Made by a program: the position numbers and the translations under genes
Origin: Streptomyces sp. NBC_01314
GTDB lineage: Bacteria; Actinomycetota; Actinomycetes; Streptomycetales; Streptomycetaceae
Assembly: GCF_041435215.1 (NCBI RefSeq)
Contig: NZ_CP108394.1
Coordinates: 744,001-808,000, forward strand
Length of the DNA: 64,000 bases
Reading direction: 5' to 3'
In this document: positions 33,790 to 42,534 of the stretch, piece after piece
Position numbering within the stretch: position 1 is the first letter of the stretch
Layout: the number at the start of each line of letters is the position of its first letter
The notes under the pieces: generated by a model
Database searches by the model: none
Told to the model about the DNA's origin: nothing
The model's input: only the letters and a program-made list of their open reading frames with translations

Positions 33790-35832
33790 TCAGGTGCGGT
33801 CGGCCGTGTGCACGATCACGGCGTCCAGGGCGATCAGCCCGTCGGCGGTGAGGCGCAGGGGGTTGATCTCGATCTCGGCGGTGTGCGGACTCGCGGCCAG
33901 GGCGGCGGCGAGTGCCGACACGACCCGCCCGAACTCGGCCCGGTCGAGCACCGGCCCGCCGCGCCAGCCGTCGAGCAGGGCGCGCGCGGCCAGGTCGTCG
34001 GGCATCCCGGAGGCCTCGGCCGCGGAGAGCGGGGCGAGCCGGATCGCCACGTCGGCGAGCGCCTCGGCGGCCGTGCCCCCCAGCCCGGCGAGCACGACCG
34101 GCCCGAACACGGGGTCCCGTCGTACGCCGAGCACGAGGTCGACGCCGGCCGGGGCCATCGCCTCCACCAGGTAGCGGTGGTCGGGGCCGATGGCGTCCAG
34201 CGCCGCGTCGAGTTCGTCGGGGGTGCGGACGCCCAGGTGGACTCCGCCGATCTCCGTCTTGTGGAGGATCGCGGCGTCGAGCACCTTGACCGCTACGGGT
34301 CCGCCCAGCAGGCGCAGGGCGTAGTGGGCGTGGGCGCGGGTGTCGCAGGCGACGCGGTCGGGGGTGCGGATGCCGAGCCCTGTGAGGCAGGACTTCGCCG
34401 CGTCCTCGTCCAGGGGGCCGGCGGGCAAGGAGGCGGCCGTCTCCCGCGAGGGCGCGTCGGCGCGCACGGCCCGCTGACGGGCATGCGTCACCAGTGCCCG
34501 TACGGCATTGGCGGCCGATGCCGGTCCGGTCAGCGCCGGAATCCCCGCCTTGTGCAGCCGTGCCCGCTGCTCGGCGACGTCCTCGGGCAGGCCGCCGACG
34601 GCCACCACGGCCGGGGACCGGGAGCCGAGGCCGGCGTCCTGCGCGGCCGAGGCGAGGTCGACGCTGTCGGGCTCGGTCAGGGCGTAGACGGCGAGCAGGT
34701 CCACCGCCGGATCCGCGGCCGTGGCGTCGAGGACACGGGCGAAGGTCTCGCCTGGCCGACCGGTGTCGACGGGGTTGCGCTGGTAGGTGAGCGGGGGCAG
34801 CAGCTCGCCGAGCGTGCGCTGTGTGCTCGCGGCCAGCTCCGGCATCCGGACTCCGTCGGTGCCCGCCCGGTCCGCGAGCAGCAGCCCCGGCCCGGCCTGG
34901 GCGGTCACGATCGCGAGCCCAGGGTCCGGATGCGGCCGCAGCTGGACACGCGACAGCGCGGTGAGCGCGTCGACCATCTCCCGTTCGTCGTCGACGACCA
35001 CCGCCCCGGCCTGCCGCAGCGCGGCACGTGTGGTCCGCCAGGAGGTGGCGAGCGCGCCGGTGTGCGAGCGGGCGAAGTCACCGACGTCGCTGCGGCCGAC
35101 GACCAGCGCCACGACCGGCTTGGCCAGGGCCACCAGGCGTACGGCGTCGACCAGCCGTGGCCCGTCCGGAACCGTCTCCAGGTGCAGTGCGACGGCTGTC
35201 GTACGGCCGTCCCCCACGAGGTGTTCCAGGACGTCCGCGGCGGTGACGTCGAGGCCTGCCCCGATACCGACGCCGAGGCTGATGCCGTTCCCGGCGGCTA
35301 CCAGGTCGAAGGAGAGCGCGTGGTTGACGCCGCCGCTGGCCGCGACGACCGCGATGTCCCCGGGCGGCAGCTGCCCGGCCGCGGGCACGAAGCTGGCCGT
35401 CAGTTGGAGGTGGGGGGCGAAGAAGCCGGAGGTGTTGGGACCGAGCAGGCGGATCCCCGTGTCCTGGGCGACGCGGCGCAGGTCCTCCGCGTGCTGCTCG
35501 CCCTCCGGGCCCGCCTCGCCGAAACCGCCGGCGCAGACGAGCGCGGCACGGCAGCCCGCGGCGGCGGCCTCGGCCAGTGCCTGGGCGCAGCCGGCCGCGG
35601 GTACGCAGAGTACGGCCAGGTCGAGCCGTCCGTCGGTGTGCGCGGCGGCTTCCGCGACCGAGGCGTACACACCCTCGTCGGGCTCCGGGCGCCGCGCGTT
35701 GACCAGGGCACGGGCTCCGGGGAAGCGGGCCAGCGAACGGGCCATGGCGGCGCCCAGCTTGCCGCTCTGCCGTGAGGCGCCGATCACCACCACACCCTCG
35801 GGCGCGAACATCGGCGTCAGGTTCGTGCTCAT
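33790..35832 (-). CDS. NDP-forming acyl-CoA ligase, probable salicylyl-CoA synthetase
   Basis: 680 residues with the domain order of ADP-forming acetyl-CoA-synthetase-like enzymes: CoA-binding Rossmann domain (MFAPEGVVVIGASRQSGKLG), succinyl-CoA-ligase-like domains (LLGPNTSGFFAP, VAASGGVNHALSFDLVAAGN, VALHLETVPDG), and a C-terminal ATP-grasp part (GPVAVKVLDAAILHKTEIGG, GVDLVLGVRRDPVFGPVVLA, AEIEINPLRL). It lies between the AMP ligase and the hydroxylase and its ATG overlaps the hydroxylase stop (ATGA). It should hand CoA to the activated salicylate. The pairing of an AMP ligase with this type of CoA ligase is known from salicylate degradation in Streptomyces. Confidence 0.82.
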   Translation of the reverse strand: MSTNLTPMFAPEGVVVIGASRQSGKLGAAMARSLARFPGARALVNARRPEPDEGVYASVAEAAAHTDGRLDLAVLCVPAAGCAQALAEAAAAGCRAALVCAGGFGEAGPEGEQHAEDLRRVAQDTGIRLLGPNTSGFFAPHLQLTASFVPAAGQLPPGDIAVVAASGGVNHALSFDLVAAGNGISLGVGIGAGLDVTAADVLEHLVGDGRTTAVALHLETVPDGPRLVDAVRLVALAKPVVALVVGRSDVGDFARSHTGALATSWRTTRAALRQAGAVVVDDEREMVDALTALSRVQLRPHPDPGLAIVTAQAGPGLLLADRAGTDGVRMPELAASTQRTLGELLPPLTYQRNPVDTGRPGETFARVLDATAADPAVDLLAVYALTEPDSVDLASAAQDAGLGSRSPAVVAVGGLPEDVAEQRARLHKAGIPALTGPASAANAVRALVTHARQRAVRADAPSRETAASLPAGPLDEDAAKSCLTGLGIRTPDRVACDTRAHAHYALRLLGGPVAVKVLDAAILHKTEIGGVHLGVRTPDELDAALDAIGPDHRYLVEAMAPAGVDLVLGVRRDPVFGPVVLAGLGGTAAEALADVAIRLAPLSAAEASGMPDDLAARALLDGWRGGPVLDRAEFGRVVSALAAALAASPHTAEIEINPLRLTADGLIALDAVIVHTADRT

Positions 35833-37346
35833 GCCTGCTCCCCCGCCACCAGGTCGGCGCGCCCGGACAGCAGCAGCGTCTCGGCCCGGTCGTCATCCAT
35901 CGTGTCCTCGACGATCAGTGCGGGTACACCGTGCTCCAGCCGGACCTGTTCGGCGAGCAGCGACCGGGTGAGCGGGGTTCCGCCGTGCACGGCGACCAGA
36001 TCCGGAGGCAGGTCGCCACTCAGGGCGTCGGCCAACTCGTCGTACATCTCCGCTAGTTGAGCCTCGTCCTCCGGTGCGGGGAGCCACAGGCACCTCTCGG
36101 AACGCAACGCCGCGAGCTCCGCCGCGGTCAGCCACCGTCCGCTGAACTCCCGGAACGGCGTGTCCAGGGGATCCAGTCCTTCGTGCGCCGCGCGCCAGCC
36201 CTGTAGGGCCTGTTCGACGAACTCAGGGTCGCGGCGCGCGATCCGTTCCTTGCCGATGCTGCGGGAGATGAAGTGGAAGGCGAACTGCGTCGGTTCGAAC
36301 GCGTGGTGGTAGCGCCCGAAGTGCTCCCACCACGACAGGCTCGGCCGGGCCGCGCCCTGGATCTTCGCCACTGAGGGCTGCCGTGCCGCCTCGTACGCGT
36401 TCAGGGCGCTCGCGAGGTCGTCACGGTGGGCGAGGAGGCTGTCGGCGAGGGCGATCGCGTCCTCCATGGCCATCTTGGTGCCGGAGCCGACGGAGAAGTG
36501 CGCGGTGTGCGCGGCGTCGCCGAGCAGGACGACGTTGCCGCTGTGCCAGCGCTGGGTGCGCTGGGTGCGGAAGTTGCCCCAGCGGGAATTGTTGACCAGG
36601 AGTTCGTGCCCGTCGATCTGCTCGGCGAAGAGCTTCTCCAGGTACTGCTTGGTCTTCTCGTCGCTCGGGCCGGGCGGTTGCGCGGTGTCGAACTCGTCGA
36701 GCCCTGCCCGCCGCCAGGACTTCTCGTCGGTCTCGACGATGAAGGTGCTGACGCTGTCGCTGATCGGGTAGCCGTGCACGGCGAAGGTGCCGTGCGGGCC
36801 GTGCTCGTGCACGAAGGTCAGGCCGTCGAAGAGGTAGTTCGTGCCGAACCAGATGAACTTGGCCGTCGCGACCTCCACCTCCGGCACGAGCACATCGGCG
36901 AGACGGTCGCGGAACCGGGAGTTCGCCCCGTCGGCGGCCACGATCAGGTCGTAGTCGGCCAGTTGCGCGGGGTCCGCGGGAACCTCATGGCTGAACCGGA
37001 GCTCGACGCCGACCTCCTCGGCCCGCCGGTGCAGCAGCGTGAGCAGAGCCTTGCGGGTGATGGCGGCCATGCCGTTGCCACCGCACCGGATCCGCTGCCC
37101 CTTCAGCCGCACCTCGATGTCGCCCCAGTGGCGGCCGTGCTCCGCGAGCGCGGTGCGCAGCACGGGATCCGCCGCGTGGATGGCGGCCAGCGTCGCGTCC
37201 GAGAACACCACACCGAAGCCGAAGGTGTCCTCCGGGCGGTTCCGCTCGAAGACCGTCACCTCGACCGACGGGTCCGCCTGCTTGATGAGCGCCCCGAAGA
37301 ACAGCCCACCGGGCCCGCCTCCCACGCAAGCGATCCGAGTAACCAT
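35829..37346 (-). CDS. FAD monooxygenase, probable salicylyl-CoA 5-hydroxylase
   Basis: Hydroxylates the ring of salicylyl-CoA to give gentisyl-CoA. 505 residues. FAD motifs: ACVGGGPGGLFFGALI at the N-terminus, YDLIVAADGANSRFRDRLA (DG motif), and VVLLGDAAHTAHFSVGSGTK (GD motif). The C-terminal part (ERCLWLPAPEDEAQLAEMYD and beyond) is longer than in simple p-hydroxybenzoate hydroxylases, as in SdgC-type and related CoA-thioester hydroxylases. ATG 37346 has GGAGG 8 nt upstream. First gene of the salicylate operon, divergent from the PaaX-like regulator. Confidence 0.86.
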   Translation of the reverse strand: MVTRIACVGGGPGGLFFGALIKQADPSVEVTVFERNRPEDTFGFGVVFSDATLAAIHAADPVLRTALAEHGRHWGDIEVRLKGQRIRCGGNGMAAITRKALLTLLHRRAEEVGVELRFSHEVPADPAQLADYDLIVAADGANSRFRDRLADVLVPEVEVATAKFIWFGTNYLFDGLTFVHEHGPHGTFAVHGYPISDSVSTFIVETDEKSWRRAGLDEFDTAQPPGPSDEKTKQYLEKLFAEQIDGHELLVNNSRWGNFRTQRTQRWHSGNVVLLGDAAHTAHFSVGSGTKMAMEDAIALADSLLAHRDDLASALNAYEAARQPSVAKIQGAARPSLSWWEHFGRYHHAFEPTQFAFHFISRSIGKERIARRDPEFVEQALQGWRAAHEGLDPLDTPFREFSGRWLTAAELAALRSERCLWLPAPEDEAQLAEMYDELADALSGDLPPDLVAVHGGTPLTRSLLAEQVRLEHGVPALIVEDTMDDDRAETLLLSGRADLVAGEQA

Positions 37347-37539
37347 GACTTCTGCCTCCACGTCGAGTACAAGCCCAGACTCAGGCCCGGACGCATCTTG
37401 TGTCAATGGATACACGACCGTCAATAATTTGTTGCGCAATGACAAGATCGATCTTTGCCTGAAAGCCCCTGGAGACAAGGGTCCAGCCCAGCGGATGACT
37501 CATCATTGCGACGGCCGTCCGTATGACATAGTCGATTCC
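37347..37539. promoter_or_regulatory. Divergent promoter region of the salicylate operon and its regulator
   Basis: For the minus-strand operon: -35 TTGACA (37401-37406) and a weak -10 TGAGTC (37378-37383), spacer 17. The -35 lies inside a GTGT...ACAC dyad (37400-37415), a likely operator. For the regulator: TTGCGA (37505-37510), 16 nt, CATAGT (37527-37532), which would place the transcript start at or next to the GTG. A TTGCGCAA palindrome lies near 37432-37439. All are by-eye assignments. Confidence 0.4.
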
Positions 37540-38349
37540 GTGAAGCCTCGATCAATCGTCTTCGACCTGTTCGGTGACTACGTCCGCTACCGCGGCGGCG
37601 CCGCCCGGCTGCGCACCATCAGCACACTGATGGGCTGCTTCGGTGTCGGCGAGAGCACGGTGCGGGTGGCTCTCGCGCGCCTGCGCAAGGAGGGCTGGTT
37701 CGACGTCCGGCGCGAGGGCAGGGAGACGCTGTACGCGCTCAACAGGCGCAGTCTCCAGCTTCTCGACGAGGGCCGCTCACGCATCTTCGACCGGACACCG
37801 TCCGACTGGGACCGACACTGGTACATGGTCATCTACTCGGTCCCCGAGAGTGAGCGCGGTGTGCGCGACCGCATCCGCAAGGACCTCGCCTGGCTGGGCT
37901 TCGGCCCTCTGGCCCCGTCGACGTACGTCTCCCCGCACGACCGGCTCCAGCAGGTCCGGGAGAAGTTCGCGGACGAGCCGGCCATCCGCCTGGACACCCT
38001 GCGCTGCCAGTCGGGCGGGCTGCCGGTCGACCGTGAGATGGCGGCGCGCAGCTGGGACCTCGCCGCCCTCAACGAGGACTACCGGGAGCTGCTGCGCACC
38101 TACCGCGGCCGCATGGCGTCGTACCGGGCCGGACACCTCAGCCCCGAGGAGGCCCTGGTCGAGCGCATGCGGCTGACCTACGACTACCGCAAGTTCCCCT
38201 TCCGCGACCCGGACCTGCCGACCGAACTCCTCCCCGCGGGCTGGGTGGGCCGAGAAGCACACGAGATGTTCCTGGAGGCCCACGAGATCCTCGGCCCGTC
38301 GGCCGAGACGCACTACGACGAGGTGGCCGGCCCACGCCCCATCGAGTAG
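37540..38349 (+). CDS. PaaX-like transcriptional regulator
   Basis: 269 residues. Opens VKPRSIVFDLFGDYVRYRGG, the classic start of PaaX-family repressors, followed by a winged HTH (GVGESTVRVALARLRKEGWF, near residue 33) and the PaaX C-terminal domain (HWYMVIYSVPESERGVRDRI, FGPLAPSTYVSPHD, FPFRDPDLPTELLPAGWVG). PaaX-type proteins usually bind an aryl-CoA thioester; here salicylyl-CoA or gentisyl-CoA is the natural candidate. GTG 37540 was chosen by family start; no RBS is seen, and a -10-like box 8 nt upstream suggests a leaderless transcript. A longer start at ATG 37495 is possible. Confidence 0.88.
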   Translation: MKPRSIVFDLFGDYVRYRGGAARLRTISTLMGCFGVGESTVRVALARLRKEGWFDVRREGRETLYALNRRSLQLLDEGRSRIFDRTPSDWDRHWYMVIYSVPESERGVRDRIRKDLAWLGFGPLAPSTYVSPHDRLQQVREKFADEPAIRLDTLRCQSGGLPVDREMAARSWDLAALNEDYRELLRTYRGRMASYRAGHLSPEEALVERMRLTYDYRKFPFRDPDLPTELLPAGWVGREAHEMFLEAHEILGPSAETHYDEVAGPRPIE

Positions 38350-38355
38350 GGCGCT

Positions 38356-38377
38356 ACGAGCTGGTACCCCAGCTCGT
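38356..38377. terminator. Terminator after the PaaX-like gene
   Basis: Perfect 9-bp hairpin ACGAGCTGG / CCAGCTCGT with loop TACC, 6 nt after the regulator stop and before the convergent SpoIIE gene. No U-tract. Confidence 0.65.
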
Positions 38378-38533
38378 GCGACGCCGCGGCCACGGGTCGT
38401 GCGGTCCGCGGGTCACCTCGGTGTGTCGTCGCCGCGACGCAGGGCGATGCCGACAGCTCCCCGAAGCCCCGACAGGTCCGGCCTGTCGGACAGAGCCGCG
38501 TGCGGTACGCAGTACATGGAGCCGGGCTCCGGT

Positions 38534-40600
38534 TCACGTGCGGGTGCGGACGCGGACGCGGACGCGGACCAGCAGGAGTGCGACATCGTCGTCGGGCTGC
38601 GGGCGCAGGGCACCGAGGAGGGCATCGCTGGTCTGTTCCAGGCCGGTGCTGCTCGGGGACTGGAGAAGACGAGTCAGGGTGGTGAGTCCGGCGTCGATCG
38701 GTTCTGTTCGGTTCTCGACCAGTCCGTCCGTGTAGAGAGCGAGCAGCGAGCCGGGAGTGAGTTCCAGTTCCACGGTGCCGAAGTCCACGCCGCCCACTCC
38801 GAGCGGTACGCCGCCGGGGATGTCGACGAGGCGCGCGGTGCCGTCGGCCGTCACCAGGATGGGCGGCAGGTGACCGGCGCTGGACAGGGTGCAGGTGCCG
38901 CGCTTCAGGTCGCACACGGCATACACGCACGTGGCGATGGAGTCTCCGAGCGAGCCGGTGATGTCGTCGAGATGCCGCAGCAGTTCTGCGGGCTCCAGGT
39001 CAAGGCGGGCGAGCGCACGGGTGGCGGAGCTCAGCTGCCCCATGATCGCGGCGGCAGGGACGCCTTTCCCCATCACGTCTCCCACGACGAGCCCGGTTCG
39101 CCCCGGGCCCAGTGGGAGGACGTCGTACCAGTCGCCGCCCACGTCACTCAGGGCGGGGCGGTATCGGGCGGCGATGTCGAGTCCCTCCCGCTGGACCGGT
39201 GCGGCGGGGAGCAGGCTGCGCTGCAGCGTCAGGGCGGCGGCGCGTTCGCGGCCGTAGAGGCGTGCGTTGTCGATGCAGATGGCGGCTCGCGCGGCCAGTT
39301 CCGAGGCGAGAAGGCAGTCCTGATCGTCGAAGGGGCGGTCGTTGACCGTGCGGTACAGGCTGAGGGTGCCGAGCACGCTGCCCCGGGCCATCAGCGGCAG
39401 CGCCATGTAGGAGTGGACGCCTGCCGCGAGGAGGGCACGGGCGGCGGGTTCGTCCCGGGCGATCCGCCGCATCGAGCGTTCATCCACACGCTCGACCAGA
39501 ACCGGCCGGGCGGTGCGGACGCACTGGGTGATGGTTCTCGACGATCCGTGGGTGGCCAGTCCGCCGACCGGGTCGGCGGCGTGAATCGCGTCGGAGGGGT
39601 AACCGGCCGCCACGGCCAGCGCACGGAACTCGGCCGGGGAATCTCCGGTGACAGGGACCACGCTGCCGAGGGTCACAACGGATTCCAGGATGTCCACGGC
39701 AGCAAGATCCGCCACATGCGGCACGGTGACGTCCGCCAGTTCCCGCGCGGTCCGCCTCAGGTCCAGCGTCGTGCCGATCCGTACCCCGGCGTCCGCGATC
39801 ACGGCCAGGCGCCGGCGTGCCTGGGCCACCTCGGCGGCGGCACGCTGGCGTTCCGTGACGTCCAGGACGGCCATGGCGAGGCCGAGTACCCGGCCGCTCG
39901 TGTCCTCGATGCGGTGGTACGACTCGGAGAACGTACGGTCCTCGGCATCCGCAGCCGTGTGGCCGACGGTCTGCTGATCAAGCAGGGGCCTGCCGGTCTC
40001 CAGGACGTGCCGCATCCGGCCCTCGATGGCGTCCACCTCCAGATCCGGCAGCACGTCACCCACCCGGCGGCCCACCAAAGCCGACTCCGGCACCCCGTTC
40101 ATACGCTCCAGAGCGGGATTGACGCCGACCCACCGCAGGGCGGTGTCGAAGACAGCGATACCCACCGGTGTCTGGTTGACGAGGCTGTGGGAGAGAGCCA
40201 GATCCCGCTCGACGCTCCGCACGGTCATCGCGTCCGCCGCCAGCCCGAGCAGGTGCGGCTTCCCCTCACTGTCGAGCAACCGCATCGTACGGAACTCCAC
40301 GGCACGTTCCCCGCCGTCACGGTGCCGCAGCGGAAACACACCTGTCCACCGGGACCCCGAGCTGACCTGGGTGAAGAGTTCCCGGGCTCGCGTCCGGTTC
40401 TCGGACGCGACCAGCAGCAGGTCGGAGCGCTGCCCGAGTGCCTCCTGCGCGGAGTAGCCGAGCAGCTGCTCCATCGCGGGGCTCCACAACGCGATACGAC
40501 CGCCCGCGTCCAGAACCACCGACGCGACGTGCAACAGGTCCAGCAGCCCGCCGGGCGTCGCCAGGATCTCGTCGTCATGCGTGGTCGCATCCCCGTGCAT
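38534..40600 (-). CDS. PAS-PAS-GAF-SpoIIE (PP2C) phosphatase
   Basis: 688 residues. Domains in order: PAS (LLHVASVVLDAGGRIALWSP, residues ~20-125), second PAS (LVNQTPVGIAVFDTALRWVG, ~145-260), GAF (LAVIADAGVRIGTTLDLRRT, ~270-440), then a PP2C/SpoIIE domain with metal ligands DVGGDWYDVLPL, VVGDVMGKGVPAAA, LYTDGLVE and a final DDDVALLLV. No anti-sigma kinase domain is present. Such proteins dephosphorylate anti-anti-sigma factors in response to ligand or redox signals. The C-terminus is the odd repeat RVRVRVRTRT encoded by short tandem repeats (38537-38570). ATG 40600 has AGGAG 10 nt upstream. Confidence 0.88.
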   Translation of the reverse strand: MHGDATTHDDEILATPGGLLDLLHVASVVLDAGGRIALWSPAMEQLLGYSAQEALGQRSDLLLVASENRTRARELFTQVSSGSRWTGVFPLRHRDGGERAVEFRTMRLLDSEGKPHLLGLAADAMTVRSVERDLALSHSLVNQTPVGIAVFDTALRWVGVNPALERMNGVPESALVGRRVGDVLPDLEVDAIEGRMRHVLETGRPLLDQQTVGHTAADAEDRTFSESYHRIEDTSGRVLGLAMAVLDVTERQRAAAEVAQARRRLAVIADAGVRIGTTLDLRRTARELADVTVPHVADLAAVDILESVVTLGSVVPVTGDSPAEFRALAVAAGYPSDAIHAADPVGGLATHGSSRTITQCVRTARPVLVERVDERSMRRIARDEPAARALLAAGVHSYMALPLMARGSVLGTLSLYRTVNDRPFDDQDCLLASELAARAAICIDNARLYGRERAAALTLQRSLLPAAPVQREGLDIAARYRPALSDVGGDWYDVLPLGPGRTGLVVGDVMGKGVPAAAIMGQLSSATRALARLDLEPAELLRHLDDITGSLGDSIATCVYAVCDLKRGTCTLSSAGHLPPILVTADGTARLVDIPGGVPLGVGGVDFGTVELELTPGSLLALYTDGLVENRTEPIDAGLTTLTRLLQSPSSTGLEQTSDALLGALRPQPDDDVALLLVRVRVRVRTRT

Positions 40601-40975
40601 GCGAGCCGCTCCTTCCGGCGCGGCAGGGGCACCACCGTTGTTCCGCCCGCCATCCAATGAGGTCAGAGTACGACCGGAGCAGCGGAACCGCCTCGCGGGA
40701 GCGGCTCGCGAGCCATGCACCGTCGGCCCCTCCTCGACGCGCCGACGTCACCGGGACGGTCGGCCGGTGTGAGGATCAGCCGTCCTGTGGAGTCGGCCAG
40801 TGTGAGGGGCCGACCGGCGTGTGGAATCGGCCAGTGTGACGGGCCGGCCGCCTGTGCGGCAGGAGGCGATCCCACAGCGCATGCGGTCCACCGGCAAGTC
40901 GTACTCGGCGGCTGCGTCCTGCTACCGGTCGCCGTACGCGCTGCCGTCTTCGGCGCCCCGACCACTCGCCAGTGC
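40601..40975. repeat. Gene-free stretch with a 34-bp imperfect direct repeat
   Basis: Two copies of a 34-bp unit start at 40786 and 40820 (TGTGGAGTCGGCCAGTGTGA versus TGTGGAATCGGCCAGTGTGA, then GGGGCCGAC versus CGGGCCGGC); partial copies flank them (from about 40766 and 40853). The stretch lies between the sugar-binding protein stop and the SpoIIE start. No gene is seen. Confidence 0.6.
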
Positions 40976-42118
40976 CTATTTCTCCCAGATCTTGCGGTAA
41001 GCCTGACGGTAGCCGTCCGAGTCCCAGGACAGTGCACCGCCACTGTTGTCCGCGGTGGTGACGTGGACCGGGGCGACGTATTTGCTGGCCGGCTCGCCCG
41101 CGAAGGCGCGGTTGAATTCGTCGATGATCTGCCATCCCTGTTCGGACAGGGGCTCGGGCACGGTGGCGGCCTGGAACTGCTTGCCGTTGATGCGCTGAAA
41201 GGCTGACGGGTCGCCGTCGCCGGCACCGATGTTGAACGGAGCGCCGCCGCCCTGGCGACCGGCGGCGCGCAGCGCTGGTGCCGCGTGGTCGAAGTACAGG
41301 TCGTTGATGGCGGCGGAGTAGGTCCATCTGTCACCGAAGCGGGAGTGGAGCGAGGAGACCTTTTCGACGGTGCGGCTGTTGGCCTCCGGGATGGGGATGT
41401 CCTCGTAGCTCAGCAACTCGACGTCGGAGCAGGTGGCGAGCTTCTTCTTGATCAGATCAGACTTTCGCTTGGCGAAGGGGATCGAGGCGTCGGTGAACAG
41501 CACCACACCCGCACGACCGTTGGAGCGGGCGATGATCCATTCGGCGCTGATCTCCGCGACTTCCTCGACCTTGGTGGTGACATTGCTGAAGAGCTTCGGA
41601 TCCTTGCTGGGGCCGGGGGCGGCCGTGGCGTGCCAGCCGATCAGCGGGATGCCCGCGGCGTCCGCCTGCTCGACCTGCCTGGTCACGGACTTGGGGTCGA
41701 AGCCACCGATGACGATGCCGGAAGGCTTGAGAGCGAGGGCCTCGGCGAAAGCCGCCCGGATACCGGCGGGCGTACCCTGCCCGTCGATGGTGCGGACGTC
41801 CCAGCCGACGACCTTGGCCGCTTCCTGCACGCCCCTGGCGACGCCGGAGACACCGGGGTTGGTCATGGTCTGGGCGACGTAGGCGATGGTCCTGCCGGAG
41901 ACGGCCTCAGGTCCGGTGGTGGGGCCGCCCCAGGGAGCGTTGGTGTCCTCGGCCTCTTTGACAGCCTGTTTCGCCTCGGCGAGGACAGCGGGGCAACCCG
42001 GCTCCCGTGAACCGACAGTGGACGCGTCGGTGGTCGAACCGCTTTCGCAGCCGGTGACAACAGTGGCCACGACCAGGAACGTGACGGCTGCCGCAGTCGG
42101 TTTGCGGGTGGAGTGCAC
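40976..42118 (-). CDS. Orphan sugar-type ABC substrate-binding lipoprotein
   Basis: 380 residues. Signal peptide with lipobox VVTGC (Cys near residue 24). The mature part has the periplasmic-binding-protein (ribose type) pattern: TIAYVAQTMTNPGVSGVARG, EAAKVVGWDVRTIDGQGTPA, ALALKPSGIVIGGFDPKSV, AAGIPLIGWHATAAPG, and the hinge YSAAINDLYFDHAAPALRAA. No permease or ATPase lies nearby. It is divergent from the conservon, with a 19-bp palindrome between them, so it may feed a ligand signal to that system rather than a transporter; that is speculative. Confidence 0.85.
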   Translation of the reverse strand: MHSTRKPTAAAVTFLVVATVVTGCESGSTTDASTVGSREPGCPAVLAEAKQAVKEAEDTNAPWGGPTTGPEAVSGRTIAYVAQTMTNPGVSGVARGVQEAAKVVGWDVRTIDGQGTPAGIRAAFAEALALKPSGIVIGGFDPKSVTRQVEQADAAGIPLIGWHATAAPGPSKDPKLFSNVTTKVEEVAEISAEWIIARSNGRAGVVLFTDASIPFAKRKSDLIKKKLATCSDVELLSYEDIPIPEANSRTVEKVSSLHSRFGDRWTYSAAINDLYFDHAAPALRAAGRQGGGAPFNIGAGDGDPSAFQRINGKQFQAATVPEPLSEQGWQIIDEFNRAFAGEPASKYVAPVHVTTADNSGGALSWDSDGYRQAYRKIWEK

Positions 42119-42534
42119 GGGGTCTCCTCAACAGGACACGGGGGCGTACGGGTTGGGCGTGGGGGAGGAGAACAATCCGGCAGAGGGCCGGAATCGCAAC
42201 GGCGGCAGCACCTCGGGCCGTTGCCCGGGCGGTTGTCGCGGTGGGAATGTAGCAGGGCCCCGCCAGTTCCTCCACGGCGGTGGCACCGCTCGGTAGGCGG
42301 GCGCGAACAATTTGTAATCAAGTCTTGATTACGTACAGGCTCAAAGCGATCACACAGACGATAGTCTCCGACCGACCGGATCCGGACACGTGACGAGATC
42401 CAGTAGCTCACGTCATGTGTCCGATCGCTCACGCATGCCGGCGTCGCGAGAACGCCGGTCCCGTTCCCGGTCGTTGACGGTCCTGCGGCAACAGCCCTGC
42501 GGTCGCCGCTCACACGAACATCGAAGGAGGCAGC
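42119..42534. promoter_or_regulatory. Divergent intergenic region with a 19-bp palindrome
   Basis: 416 nt between the sugar-binding protein and cvnA. GTAATCAAGTCTTGATTAC at 42314-42332 is a perfect 8-bp inverted repeat around GTC, in an AT-rich patch, about 200 nt from either start. It is a strong operator candidate. The cvnA RBS (AAGGAGG) lies at 42523-42529. Confidence 0.65.
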
